64,000 nt of DNA from Myxocyprinus asiaticus (lineage: Eukaryota > Chordata > Actinopteri > Cypriniformes > Catostomidae), in the NCBI RefSeq assembly GCF_019703515.2, contig NC_059356.1, positions 23,069,197-23,133,196 on the forward strand. Reading direction: 5' to 3'. The notes under the pieces are model-generated. The model did not search any database, was not told where the DNA came from, and was given only the letters and a program-made list of their open reading frames with translations. Of this stretch, positions 34,345 through 48,061 are shown in pieces; the stretch's first letter is position 1; every line of letters begins with the position of its first letter. The position numbers and the translations under genes were made by a program.

Positions 34345-35188
34345 CACTGGTGGCCAAAAGTTTGGAATAATGTACAGATTTTGCTCTTATGGAAAGAAAT
34401 TGGTACTTTTATTCATCAAAGTGGCATTCAGCTGAACACGATGTATAGTCAGGACATTAATAACATGAAAAATTACTATTACAATTTGAATTTTTTTTTT
34501 TCAGAACTTCTTAAACTACTTCAGAGAGTTCTCATTAAAAAATAAATAAAATCCTCCATGTGCAGCAATGACAGCTTTGCAGATCCTTGGCATACTAGCT
34601 GTCAGTTTGTCCAGATACTCAGATGACATTTTACCCCACGCTTCCTGTAGCACTTACCATAGATGTGGCTGTCTTGTCAGGCACTTCTCACGCACCTTAC
34701 AGTCTAGCTGATCCCACAAAAGCTGAATGAGGTTAAGATCCATAACACTCTTTTCCAATTGTATGTTATCCAATGTCTGTGTTTCTTTGCCCACTCTAAC
34801 CTTTTCTTTTTTTTTTTTTTTTTCTGTTTCAAAAGTGGCTTTTTCTTTGCAATTGTTCCCATAAGGCCTGCACCCCTGAGTCTTCTCTTTACTGTTGTAC
34901 ATGAATCTGGTGTTGAGCAGGTAGAATTCAATGAAGCTGTCAGCTGAGGACATGTTAGGAGTCTATTTCTCAAACTAGAGACTCTGATGTACTTATCCTC
35001 TTGTTTAGTTGTACATCTGGGCCTTCCACATCTCTTTCTGTCCTTGTTAGAGCCAGTAGTCCTTTGTCTTTGAAGACTGTAGTGTATACCTTTGAATAAA
35101 CTCTTCAGTTTTTGGCAATTTCAAGCATTGTATAGCCTTCAATCCTCAAAACAATGACTGACTGATGAGTTTCTAGAGAAAGCTGTTT

Positions 35189-35222
<34 letters not shown>

Positions 35223-35612
35223 TTGCCATTTTTGACCTAATATTGACCTTAAGACATGCCAGTCTATTGCAAACTGTGACAATTCAAAAACAAACACAAA
35301 GACAATGTAGAGCTTCATTTAATGAACCAAACAGATTTCAGCTGTGCTTGATATAATGGGAAGTGATTTTCTAGTACCAAATTAGCAATTTAGCATAATT
35401 ACTCAAGGATAGGGTGTTGGAGTGATGGCTGCTGGAAATGGGGCCTGTCTAGATTTGATCAAAAAGGACTTTTTTCAAATAGTGATAGTGCTGTTTTTTA
35501 CATCAATAATGTCCTGACTATAATTTGTGATGCCACTTTGGTGAATTAAAGTACCAATTTCCTTCCAAAACAGCTAAATCTGTACATTATTCCAAACTTT
35601 TGGCTGCCAGTG
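34345..35612 (-). mobile_element. Tc1/mariner-type element, family I, internally deleted
   Basis: Both terminal repeats are present: CACTGGTGGCCAAAAGTTTG at 34345 and its complement ending CTGCCAGTG at 35612. Homology extends about 100 bp inward. Flanks are TA-rich. The minus strand encodes Tc1 transposase ends without the DDE core, joined at the same place as in the copy at 309-1270, so this is an amplified deletion derivative. Poly-T runs sit at 34807-34823 and 35199-35224. Confidence 0.85.
34580..35160 (-). pseudogene. Tc1 transposase remnant (family I)
   Basis: Minus-strand pieces include the N-terminal helix-turn-helix region, then RLLTCPQLTASLNSTCSTP and RRLRGAGLM, and the C-terminal LLWDQLDCKVREKCLTRQPH. 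The catalytic core between them is missing and a poly-A run expands the junction (EKKKKKEK). It cannot be functional. Confidence 0.75.
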
Positions 35613-35652
35613 TATATATGTATATATATATATATATATATACAGTTATATA

Positions 35653-36178
35653 CACTACCGGTCAAAAGTTTTGAAACACTCATTCTTTATTATAATTTTT
35701 TTCTACACATTTTAGAATAATAGTAAAGTCATCAAAACTATGGAATAACATAAATGGAACTATGGGAATTATTTTGTGACTAAACAAATCCAAAATAAAT
35801 CAAAACTGTGTTATATTTTAGCATCTTCAAAGTAGTCACCCTTTGCCTAGAATTTGCAGACATGTACTCTTGACATTTTCTCAATCAACTTCTTGAGGTA
35901 TCACCCTGGGATGCTTTTTAAACAGTATTGAAGGAGTTCCCATCTATGTTGGGCACTTATTGGCTGCTTTTCTTTATTATTTGGTCCAAGCCATCAATTT
36001 AAAAAAAAAAAATTTTTTAATTACTTGTAGTTTTATAATGAAATAAATTAATATGGTGGCACAATTATATTTTTGTCTACTAATTTCAAACATTTAAGCA
36101 TATGCCTTCAGATCAAAAGATTTTTAAGATCATGAGAAACATTTCAGTCAAGTGTTTCAAAACTTTTGACCGGTAGTG
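35653..36178. mobile_element. 526-bp Tc1-type MITE, family II
   Basis: Perfectly matched ends CACTACCGGTCAAAAGTTTT (35653) and AAAACTTTTGACCGGTAGTG (ends 36178), with TA microsatellite on both sides. The interior is non-coding and AT-rich, so this is a short deletion derivative. Confidence 0.9.
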
Positions 36179-36182
36179 TGTG

Positions 36183-36198
36183 TATATATATATATATA

Positions 36199-36257
<59 letters not shown>
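36183..36257. repeat. (TA)n microsatellite between two Tc1-type elements
   Basis: A TA run interrupted once by TGTG separates the family II MITE from the next Tc1-type element. Confidence 0.9.
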
Positions 36258-36258
<1 letters not shown>

Positions 36259-36261
<3 letters not shown>

Positions 36262-37454
36262 GTGCATCTCAATAAATTAGAATGTCGTGGAAAAGTTAAT
36301 TTATTTCAGTAATTCAACTCAAATTGTGAAACTCGTGTATTAAATCAATTCAATGCACACAGACTGAAGTAGTTTAAGTCTTTGGTTCTTTTAATTGTGA
36401 TGATTTTGGCTCACATTTAACAAAAACCCACCAATTCACTATCTCAAAAAATTAGAATATGGTGACATGCCAATCAGCTAATCAACTCAAAACACCTGCA
36501 AAGGTTTCCTGAGCCTTCAAAATGGTCTCTCAGTTTGGTTCACTAGGCTACACAATCATGGGGAAGACTGCTGATCTGACAGTTGTCCAGAAGACAATCA
36601 CTGACACCCTTCACAAGGAGGGTAAGCCACAAACATTCATTGCCAAAGAAGCTGGCTGTTCACAGAGTGCTGTATCCAAGCATGTTAACAGAAAGTTGAG
36701 TGGAAGGAAAAAGTGTGGAAGAAAAAGATGCACAACCAACCGAGAGAACCGCAGCCTTATGAGGATTGTCAAGCAAAATCGATTCAAGAATTTGGGTGAA
36801 CTTCACAAGGAATGGGCTGAGGCTGGGGTCAAGGCATCAAGAGCCACCACACACAGACGTGTCAAGGAATTTGGCTACAGTTGTCGTATTCCTCTTGTTA
36901 AGCCACTCCTGAACCACAGACAATGTCAGAGGCGTCTTACCTGGGCTAAGGAGAAGAACTGGACTGTTGCCCAGTGGTCCAAAGTCCTCTTTTCAGATGA
37001 GAGCAAGTTTTGTATTTCATTTGGAAACCAAGGTCCTAGAGTCTAGAGGAAGGGTGGAGAAGCTCATAGCCCAAGTTACTTGAAGTCCAGTGTTAAGTTT
37101 CCAGTCTGTGATGATCTGGGCTGCAATGTCATCTGCTGGTGTTGGTCCATTGTGTTTTTTGAAAACCAAAGTCACTGCACCCGTTTACCAAGAAATGTTG
37201 GAGCACTTCATGCTTCCTTCTGCTGACCAGCTTTTTAAAGATGCTGATTTCATTTTCCAGCAGGATTTGGCACCTGCCCACACTGCCAAAAGCACCAAAA
37301 GTTGGTTAAATGACCATGGTGTTGGTGTGCTTGACTGGCCAGTAAACTCACCAGACCTGAACCCCATAGAGAATCTATGGGGTATTGTCAAGAGGAAAAT
37401 GAGAAACAAAGAGACCAAAAAATGCAGATGAGCTGAAGGCCACTGTCAAAGAAA
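36259..37454 (+). mobile_element. Tc1-like element, family III, 3' truncated
   Basis: The left end is CAGGTGCATCTCAATAAATT, with a second related block near 36447 (CTCAAAAAATTAGAATATGG), both typical of one fish Tc1 family. A near-complete transposase reading follows. The right terminal repeat is absent: sequence changes at about 37454 into the terminal repeat of a different Tc1 family with no TA spacer. Confidence 0.85.
36522..37440 (+). pseudogene. Tc1-like transposase (family III)
   Basis: The likely start is the ATG at 36558 (MGKTADLTVVQKTITDTLHK), because the 12 upstream codons are atypical. Two helix-turn-helix segments follow (FIAKEAGCSQSAVSKHVNRK and the ASRATTHRRVKEFGY region), with a basic GRKKCGRKR linker. 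DDE residues are visible in VLFSDESKF, IFQQDLAPAHTAK and [16 protein letters not shown] stop at 37044-37046 replaces a codon after GPRV, a frameshift occurs near 37100, and the C-terminus is lost beyond about 37445. The enzyme would cut and paste at TA; this copy is broken. Confidence 0.85.
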
Positions 37455-38831
<1,377 letters not shown>

Positions 38832-38973
38832 TATATATGTATACATATATACAGTACTGTGCAAAAGTTTTAGGCACTGGTGAAAAATGTTGCATAGTGA
38901 GGATGTCTTCAAAAATAATGCCATAAACAGTTTTCATTTATCAATTAATGTCATGCAAAGTCCAGTAAACATA

Positions 38974-39419
38974 AAAAAGCTAAATCGGGGGACCTGGGTA
39001 GCTCAGCAAGTAAAGACGCTGACTACCATCCCTGGAGTACGCGAGTTCGAATCCCAGGGTGTGCTGAGTGACTCCAGCCAGATCTCCTAAGCAACAAAAT
39101 TGGCCTGGTTGCTAGGGAGGGTAGAGTCACATGGGGTAGCCTCCTCATGGTTGCTATAATGTGGTTTGCTCTTGGTGGGGCGCATGGTGAGTTGTGCGTT
39201 GATGCTGTGGTGAATCGCGTGAAGTCTCCACACGCGCTGTGTCTCTTCAGTAATGCACTCAACAAGCCATGTGATAAGATTGACGGTCTCAGATGCGGAG
39301 GCAACTGAGATACATCCTCCACCACCCAGATTGAGGCGAGTCACTGCGCCACCACGAGGACTTCGAGTGCATTGGGAATTGGGCATTTCAAATTGGGGAG
39401 AAAAAAAAAAAGCTAAATC
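38974..39419 (+). repeat. Target-site duplication flanking the SINE
   Basis: The 13-bp sequence AAAAAGCTAAATC occurs at 38974-38986 and again at 39407-39419, immediately outside the SINE, as expected for LINE-mediated retroposition. Confidence 0.9.
38987..39406 (+). mobile_element. tRNA-derived SINE
   Basis: The head is tRNA-like: a polymerase III A-box region in GGGTAGCTCAGCAAGTAAAG and a B box GAGTTCGAATCCC (about 39043-39055). A 330-bp unrelated body and an A-rich 3' tail (39401-39410) follow. It closely resembles SINEs that I associate with carp-family fish (HAmo type); that name needs a library match. It is inserted in a Tc1-type element with 13-bp target duplications. Confidence 0.85.
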
Positions 39420-39804
39420 AATATTTGATGTGACCACCTTTGCCTTCAAAACAGCACCAATTCTCCTATGTACTCCTGGACACAGATTTTCTTGGTTGTT
39501 GGCAGATAGGATTTTCCAAGCTTCTTGGAGAATTTGCCATGTTCTTCTATATGTTTAGGCTGTCTCAATTGCTTCTATCTCTTCATTTAATCTCAGACTG
39601 ACTTGATGTTCAATAGGGGGTTGGTGGGGGCCATGCTATCTGTTGTAGGGCCCCCTGTTCTTCTATTCTAATCGATTCTATTTACAAAAGTATTGTTTGG
39701 GAGTCTATTGACACACTAAAACTGAAAATATGCATAACTATCTTAAGACAAATGTTTTTGTGAATTATCTTTTGTGCCTAAGACTTTTGCACAGTACTGT
39801 ATAT

Positions 39805-41210
39805 AGTTGCAATTGAAATTATTCAACCCCCCCAAGACAGTAAGGATTTACAAAGGTAAGCTTTTCTGATGATCCAGAATTTTTAAACTTTACATCTATA
39901 TCAGTTCAAACACATTAAAAGTCCTTGTGTATATATATAACCTAATATTTCTAAATAGCAGGATTTTTTTTAAATACAGCCATATCATAATTATTCAACC
40001 CCTATTGCATGTACAGTAGCTGTTTCTTAAATATGTAAGGCTACACAAGTAATTGTTTTAAAACAAAATTAAGTAATCAATCTGCAATGGCACTTATTTA
40101 AGTTTTAAAATTTAAGTTTAGAGTTGTAAGCAAAAATGAATTTCTATGCAAAAAATGCAATTAAAAATAAGCTGTCTCAAAAGCTAATAGAGGAGGTTAT
40201 TTTATTACACAAGAAAGGTCATGGCTAAAAGTACATTTCCAAGGCACTTAAATTTCCAATAGACAAAGTTGGCAGCACCATTCATACATTTTTTAAATAT
40301 GGTACAACAGCAACCTTCTTGGGGTGTGGAAGAAAGCAAAACTTCACCAAGGGAAATGTTAACTCCAGTTGACTGAATATTCAAGAAGTAATTAGGAAAG
40401 ACCTGTGGAGTCCTGGAAGAAGGTTTATAGACGTGTGACACTAAACTGAAAATGAGTTTTAGACCCATGGGTCAGCAGTACGTCTGGAGTAAGATGACAA
40501 GGTGATGACAAGAACGACATCATCCCCACAGTCAAGCATGGAGGTGGGTCAGTCCTGTTATGGGGGTGTCTTGTGGCTGTAGGAAATGGCTATCCTGACT
40601 ATGTGACTGACACCATAGATTCTTTCAGGTATCAGGCCATATTGGCATGAAAAATGTGATGCCTTCTGTGTTTAAATTGAAGCTCGGTGATCACTGGACA
40701 TTCCAGCAAGACAATAACACCAAGGACACATCCAAGTTGTCCAGAATCTGGTTCAGGGATAGGTCGTGGAATGTCCTTAAATGGCCCTTTCAGTCCATCA
40801 GTAAAATCCCATTGCAAACCTTTGTTGGGATTTCAAGGAAGCAGTGGCAGCACATACACCAAAGAATGCCAATGAGCTGGAAGCTTTTGCTCATGAGAAA
40901 TGTGTAAAAATTCTAATAGAGAGGTGTCTGAAGCCTGAGAACACTTACCTGAAACATTTATTTGCTGTTATTAAGGATGCTCCACAAATGATTGACTTTG
41001 GGGGCTGAATATTTTTGACACAACATTTGTGGAGAGAATTTGTTATTTTTTATTTTAAAATTTGGGTAAACTGAACTCTTTGTTCTCAAAATCACTCAAA
41101 TGTGTATTAAAAACTTACTTTGTTTACTGAGGTTTTAGTTGATGTGTTTTAATTCACATCACCAGAATGTATTGCTGGTCAGGGGGGTTGAATAATTTTG
41201 ATTGCAACTG
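39805..41210 (+). mobile_element. Tc1-like element, family VI
   Basis: Inverted ends AGTTGCAATTGAAATTATTC (39805) and AATAATTTTGATTGCAACTG (ends 41210). A second ATTATTCAACCCC block at 39987-40003 gives an IR/DR-like layout. TA-containing microsatellites flank both ends. The plus strand has transposase fragments. Confidence 0.85.
40500..41006 (+). pseudogene. Tc1-like transposase remnant (family VI)
   Basis: Readable blocks are KHGGGSVLLWGCLVAVGNGY (about 40535-40590), DHWTFQQDNNTKDTSKL (40690-40735, second catalytic Asp) and NVLKWPFQSISKIPLQ (40770-40818) where the catalytic Glu block is degraded. The end reads LKHLFAVIKDAPQMIDFGG then stop (about 41005). Several frameshifts. Not functional. 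Confidence 0.75.
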
Positions 41211-41240
41211 TATGTGTGTGTGTGTGTGTGTGTGTGTTAA
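41211..41240. repeat. (TG)n microsatellite
   Basis: A TG run directly follows the right end of the family VI Tc1-like element. Confidence 0.9.
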
Positions 41241-41246
41241 TTAACA

Positions 41247-41862
41247 GGATAGTTCACCTAAAAATGAAAATTCGTTCATCATTTACTCACCTTCATGCCA
41301 TTCCAGATGTGTATAACTTTCTTTCTTCTGCTGAAGACAAATGATGATTTTCTTAGGAAAAATATATCAGCTCAGATCAATATTTAAGTCCTTGGCTTTT
41401 TTTTTTACTATAAATCTCCACTTTAACTTTCAGATGTGAAAGTAAAACTAAACAGATGCCACATGTGACTTACAGATGTGAAAATTGAGATTTATAGTTG
41501 TGACAGGCAAGGAGGAGGCGGGAACCGGCTGAACAGTCAACGTAAAGTTTAATCAGAAACTCAACGTATAACAAACATAAACATAAGGACACACATGCAG
41601 CCTCTTGATCTAAAAATGTATCTGTTTCTCACCCACACCTATTATATCACTTCTGAAGTATAGATTTAACCACTGGAGACTTATGGATTATTTTTATGCT
41701 GTCTTTATGTACTTTTTGGTGCGGCAACTATTCACTTGCATTGTTTGGACCAACAGAAAATCTTTATTTGTGTTCTGCAGAAGAGAGAAAGTCATACACA
41801 TCTGGGATGGCATGAGGGTGAGTTAATGATGAGAGAATTATTTTTTTTTTGTGGTGAATTTT
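41247..41862. mobile_element. MITE of the AGTTCACC family
   Basis: The left end ATAGTTCACCTAAAAATGAA, with CTCACCTTCATGCC and GTATAACTTTCTTTCTTCTG, pairs with the right side (AGAGAAAGTCATACACATCT, GGCATGAGGGTGAG and TGGTGAATT). The family is the same as 53655-54372. The centre contains about 110 bp of unrelated sequence (about 41500-41610). Confidence 0.75.
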
Positions 41863-42495
41863 AAACAACGTGAGTGCACAAGTACAGTGTATGAACGCGC
41901 GCACAGACCGACCACCGATCTCATAATATTAGCCGTGCTTAGATATTATTATTATTATTATTATTATTTGTAACATCCACTTGCAGTCGAATTCCCTCTC
42001 TAGCGTGATTCAGCAGTGTAGAGAACTAGCTTAAATCCTCATGAAAATGAACACCTCACAATTCGTACAGATTTGATAGGCTGCTGATAAATCTATTTCT
42101 GATGATGAAATTGTAACTTGGGGCATAAAATATTGCTCGAGGGCCGCATGCAGCCCGTGGGGCACGTGTTGAGTTGTGCTGTATGGCAAGCCAAAAGGCT
42201 CACAATACGCTATAGACTAATCGCGTTTTCATCCAACGACCTTGGCACCGTAAAATATGCCGTAGTGATTGCAAACGGTGTAAAAAACATGCGAAAAATG
42301 TTAAAAATACCGTATTTTATGCCATTTTCCTGTGTGTGAAAAGCGCCGCTTTAAACGCCATTTGGATTGCTGCTCGATACCGTTTAAAATGGTGTTTTGG
42401 TTGCACAAATACGCGCGTTATTTGCAGAATTTTCCTTATAGTATAATGAGTCCTGCCCGCTGATTTCCACAGCCAGTAAGTTTGAACTGAAAAAT
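41863..42495. other. Unassigned DNA with a hAT-like right end
   Basis: A trinucleotide ATT run lies at 41947-41970. About 42130-42182 (GCTCGAGGGCCGCATGCAGC, then GTTGAGTTGTGCTG) resembles the end of a hAT-type MITE. No gene is supported. Confidence 0.35.
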
Positions 42496-43908
<1,413 letters not shown>

Positions 43909-44146
43909 TATTTTTTGATTGCAACATTTTATCATTTATTCAGTTATTTTATATATTTATTTGTTTTATTTAGTCCTCTACATTTATTTAAAGGTGTATA
44001 TCATGTCGTATTTCATTAGGTTTTTCATTTTAAGCCGTATCTCATGTGGCATTTCACATCCTTTCTCATGTTATATGAATAAATAAATTAATACATTCAG
44101 CTCCTTATTTATTTATTTATTTATTTAACAGGGTTTAATTAAATTA
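43909..44146. other. AT-rich spacer
   Basis: AT-rich DNA with TTTA repeats (44108-44127) between the Tc1-like element and DIRS B. No gene. Confidence 0.5.
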
Positions 44147-44350
44147 CCTATCTGTCACTCACTCGACATTGTGTTGATGTATTGACACTAGGGGTCACTC
44201 TTGGGAGCCCCAAACACCTCTGATCTTTGAAAAAAGGCCAATGGGAATTGGTGAGTGGAATTTGCATGCCACTCCCCTGGACATATGGGTATAAAAGGAG
44301 CTGGTATGCAACCACTCATTCAGATTTTCTCTTCGGAGCCGAGCGGTTCT
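44147..44350 (+). repeat. DIRS B left terminal repeat with TATA box
   Basis: CCTATCTGTCACTCACTCGAC and the ACACTAGGGGTCACTC block match 58880-59060 in DIRS C. A TATAAAA box lies at 44290-44296, about 50 bp before TTCTCTTCGGAGCCGAG, which suits a promoter inside the repeat. Confidence 0.75.
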
Positions 44351-44557
44351 ATTCATTGAGCTGAATTCTCCGCGATTCTCATTCACCTCCTCTGCTGGAT
44401 TCTATGGCGCATTTCTGCGGCTTCTCCCCATCTGCACCGGTGCAGTGCAGAGAACGCCCCTGGGCGCTTTGGCAGAAATAACTAAAACAAAAGGGTAAAT
44501 TCTAAAAGAGTATATTTTCCTCTAAAAGAGCGGCACACATGGAACGTCTTTTTAAAG

Positions 44558-45181
44558 ATGCCTTTCCGTTTGTGCGTTATTCCTGGTTGCGGTCGTTATC
44601 TCTCAGCTTCTGACAGCCACGATCGCTGTCTTATGTGTCTGGGCGCTGCCCACGTGGAGACATCGTTTGTGGATGGGTCTTGTCCTTGCTGTGAGAACAT
44701 GACCATGGCAACGTTGCGGTCGCGGCTTGCCTTCGTGAGAAAGCAAGCCACACCAGCGGCTCCCCGCCTCGGTCCTTCTACCTATGGGTATGAGGCTGCG
44801 GCGGTTAGCACTGGAGGTGATTTAGGGACCTCAATGGGAGCACCTCCGCTGGGTATCCCCCCACGGACCTCCCATTCCTCAGCACACTCACTTGCCCTGG
44901 TCGGACTCTCGGATGAGACCACCGGCTCATCTCAGGGCGAGTTCGACCTCTTATTTGGAGCCCGGGAAGACGATGATCTCTCGAGCACAGCATCGGAGAG
45001 CAGGCTCATTCAGTCCGATGTGGAGGCTTCGGCTGGTCTTCCTCCCTCTGGTACAGTCGCCCAGTCACAGGCCGACACGGAGCTGGCCAACATGCTTGCC
45101 CAGGCAGCCGCGAGCGTCGGGTTAGAGTGGAATCCTCCACTCTCCCCTGAGCAAGAAAAGAGCAAGCTCTCCCAGGTTTAG
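44558..45181 (+). CDS. DIRS B gag-like protein, C-terminally fused to an RT remnant
   Basis: An ATG at 44558 opens 207 codons. The N-terminus is cysteine-rich (MPFRLCVIPGCGRY, DSHDRCLMCLG, SCPCCENM), a pattern seen in DIRS gag-like ORFs. A low-complexity Ser/Pro/Gly region and an acidic stretch (FGAREDDDLSSTASES) follow. The last residues, EKSKLSQV, belong to the RT region: DIRS C reads EKSKL at the matching place. The stop at 45179 therefore lies just past a deletion junction. The protein would be a truncated gag; its function is uncertain. Confidence 0.65.
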   Translation: MPFRLCVIPGCGRYLSASDSHDRCLMCLGAAHVETSFVDGSCPCCENMTMATLRSRLAFVRKQATPAAPRLGPSTYGYEAAAVSTGGDLGTSMGAPPLGIPPRTSHSSAHSLALVGLSDETTGSSQGEFDLLFGAREDDDLSSTASESRLIQSDVEASAGLPPSGTVAQSQADTELANMLAQAAASVGLEWNPPLSPEQEKSKLSQV

Positions 45182-46243
45182 AGCATCTCTTTTCTCGGCT
45201 TTGAGTTGGACTCAGTCTCAATGAAGGCGCACCTCACGAACGAGTGCACACAGTCGGTGTTTAACTGTCTGAAGGCGTTCAGACGGGAGACAGCGGTCCC
45301 ACTGAAACTTTTTCAGAGGCTCCTGGGGCATATGGCAACCTCAGCGGTGGCCAAGCCGCTTGGGTTGATGCATATGAGACCACTTCAGCACTGGCTTCAG
45401 ACTCGAGTCCCGAGATGGGCATGGCACCACGGGACACATCGTGTGGTTGTCACGCCGATCTGTCGCTGCCTCTTCAGCCCTTGGACCGACCTGACATTTC
45501 TACGGGCAGGGGTTCACCTAGAACAGGTCTCCAGGTGTGTCGTGGTTATCACGGACACCTCCAAGACAGGCTGGGGTGCTGTATGCAACCAGCACGCAGC
45601 CGCCGGCTCCTGGACTGGCCTGCGGCTACGTTGGCACATCAACTGCTTTGAGATGTTGGCAGTACTGCTCACCCTGCGGAAGCTTCGGCCGTTGATCCAG
45701 GGCAAGCATGTGTTGGTTCAGACAGACAACATGGCAGTGGTGGCATACATCAACCGCCAAGGTGGCCTAAGCTCCTGTTGCATGTCACAACTCGCCCACC
45801 ATCTCCTCCTCTGGAGTCGGCAGCACCTCAAGTCGCTGCGAGCCACTCACATCCCGGGCGACCTCAACACCACAGCGGACGCGCTGTCACGACAGGTTAC
45901 ACTCAGGGGAGAGTGGAGACTCCACCCCCAGGTGGTCTATCTGATTTGGAGTCAATTCGGTCAAGTACAGGTAGACCTGTTTGCTTCCCGGGAGTCCTCC
46001 CACTGCCCGCTTTGGTACGCCCTGACTGAGGCACCCCTCGGTATAGACACGCTGGCACACAGCTGGCCCCCAGGACTACACAAATATGCATTTCCCTCAG
46101 TGAGTCTACTTGCACAGACTCTGTGCAAGGTCAGGGAGGACGAGGAGCAGGTCATCCTGGTAGCACCCTACTGGCCCACCCAGACGTGGTTCTCGGACCT
46201 CACACTCCTCACGACAGATCCCCCCCCCGACGAATTCCCCTGA
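45182..46243 (+). pseudogene. DIRS B RT tail and RNase H domain
   Basis: The open frame 45206-46243 begins inside the RT tail (FELDSVSMKAHLTNECTQSV). Next come LLGHMATSAVAKPLGLMHMR and an RNase H domain with all four acidic residues visible: VVITDTSKTGWGAV, CFEMLAVLLTL, VQTDNMAVVAYINRQGG and GDLNTTADALSR. The connecting region ends WFSDLTLLTTDPPPDEFP. No upstream start belongs to this frame, because the RT catalytic half has been deleted. In the intact element RNase H removes the RNA template. Confidence 0.8.
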
Positions 46244-46358
46244 GGAAGGACCTTCTTTCTCAGGGACGGGGCACCATCTGGCATCCGCGCCCAGACCTCT
46301 GGAATCTCCATGTCTGGCCCCTGGACGGGATGCGGAAGACCTAAGTGGCCTACCACCT

Positions 46359-47323
46359 GTGGTGGTAGACACGATCACTCAGGCTAGGGCTCCCTCTACG
46401 AGGCGCCTGTATGCCTTGAAGTGGCGTCTGTTCGCTAAGTGGTGTTCTTCCCGACGCGAAGACCCCCAGAGATGTGCAGTTGGATCGGTGCTTTCCTTCC
46501 TGCAGGAGAGGTTGGAGGGGCGGCTGTCCCCCTCCACCTTGAAGGTATATGTAGCCGCCATTTCGTCACATCACGATGCAGTGGATGGTAAGTATTTGCG
46601 GAAGCATGACTTGATCATCAGGTTCCTGAGAGGCGCTAGAAGGTTGAACCCCCCCAGACCGTGCCTCATTCCCTCATGGGATCTCTCTTTAGTCCTTCGG
46701 GTACTACGGGGAGCTCCCTTCGAGCCGTTGGTGTCAGCTGAGCTAAAGGCACTCTCTCTGAAGACTGCCCTTCTGACTGCGCTCACTTCCATCAAGAGGG
46801 TAGGGGACCTGTAGGTGTTCTCTGTCAGCGAAACGTGCTTGGAATTCGGCCCGGGCTACTCTCATGTGATCCTGAGACCCCGACCGGGCTATGTGCCCAA
46901 GGTTCCCACGACCCCATTTAGGGATCAGGTGGTGAACCTGCAAGCGCTGCCCCAGGAGGAGGCAGACCCAGCCTTGGCATTGCTGTGCTCAGTGCATGCT
47001 TTACGCATCTATTTGGATCGCAGAGCTTTAGAAACTCCGAGCAGCTCTTTGTCTGCTTTGGCGGACAGTGGAAAGGAAGCGCTGTCTCCAAACAGAGGAT
47101 CACCCATTGGGTCATTGACACCATCATGATGGCATATCACACTCAGCACATGCGAGTCCATTCTACCAGGGGTGTGGCGGCCTCCTGGGCCCTGACCAAT
47201 GGCGCCTCTCTAGCAGACATCTGCAGATCAATGGGCTGGGCAACACCCAACACCTTTGTAAGGTTCTACAATCTCTGGGTTGAGCCGGTTTCGTCCCGTG
47301 TTTTGTCAGGTATGAACAGGTAA
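46359..47323 (+). pseudogene. DIRS B tyrosine recombinase, one stop and one frameshift
   Basis: The N-terminal core-binding part is intact (STRRLYALKWRLFAKWCSSR, then VLSFLQERLEGRLSPSTLKV). The first catalytic Arg lies in TSIKRVGDL, followed at once by a TAG at 46812. After it VILRPRPGYVPKVPTTPFRD continues in frame, then a shift near 47030. The C-terminal box has His-x-x-Arg (HSTRGVAASWAL) and the Tyr nucleophile in NTFVRFYNLW. All catalytic residues are therefore present, but on two frames with one stop. In DIRS this enzyme integrates circular cDNA. Confidence 0.85.
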
Positions 47324-48061
47324 GTTCCGGGACAGCTGGCCGGGTGTACCGCTTGTGCATAGTGCCTTTCCCTCCCTTGAGGTGAAGACATGCGCTGTTG
47401 ACTCCCAGTAGTATTCACAAAGTGGTGACCCTGGATGAATTTCCTCCTTAGCCCTGTGACAGATGAGTTTGCGGAGAAACTCACTGCCGGCCCAATACAT
47501 GTGCTAACTAAGACCTCTAATGGGGTAGGTGCTCCACATATGCTGGTTCCCCATAGGTGACCCCATGTGATGTATATTTGCCACTAAATCGTTTCCCTGT
47601 TGGTAAACTGCGTCTTCCTTGGTCACCGTGTTTGTAGAGTTCCTCCCCTCTTGGGTAGGACCTACCATGGGACTTCTCCACATGACATACTTCCGACAAG
47701 ACTCGGTAAGACCATGTGACGTAATTCCACTCAAAATACCCCCCCCCCTTCTCTGGGCGGGGTGTGGTCTCCGCGGTGTCTTCCCCTTGGTAGTGACACC
47801 CCTCCAACATAGACATTTATGGGCCCCCAGTCGGTTAACAAATTCCACTCTTTTTGGGGAGAAAAGAGAGGAAAAGAGGCCACGGCTGGGCTAGCCTGTC
47901 CCTATTTTTTGGGCAGTCAACTTGTTCCCGAAGGACCGTTCAACGCCCATTAGAGCATTGGGGGAGGTTACGTGACAGCCTGGTGCGCTGGCTATGAGGC
48001 ACATGGCGGTCTGCCCGTCTTGCACCGCCAGTCCACGTAACACAGTTCAGCTAGTTGTGGT

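Larger units (their letters stand above)
38851..39800. mobile_element. Tc1-type element, family V, with a SINE inside
   Basis: Inverted ends ACAGTACTGTGCAAAAGTTT (38851) and AGACTTTTGCACAGTACTGT (ends 39800). TATA sequence flanks both ends. Without the SINE it is about 520 bp. The retained internal sequence (39421-39560) resembles the minus strand of a Tc1 transposase gene, but the DDE core is gone. Confidence 0.85.

Noticed and set aside
34759..34947. Small hydrophobic protein with a phenylalanine run
   Set aside because: The run comes from a poly-T tract inside a Tc1-type element; it is not a membrane protein gene.
38990..39060. A tRNA gene, from the A- and B-box-like sequence
   Set aside because: The cloverleaf cannot be completed, and the segment continues into a 330-bp body with an A tail and target duplications, so it is a SINE head and not a tRNA gene.
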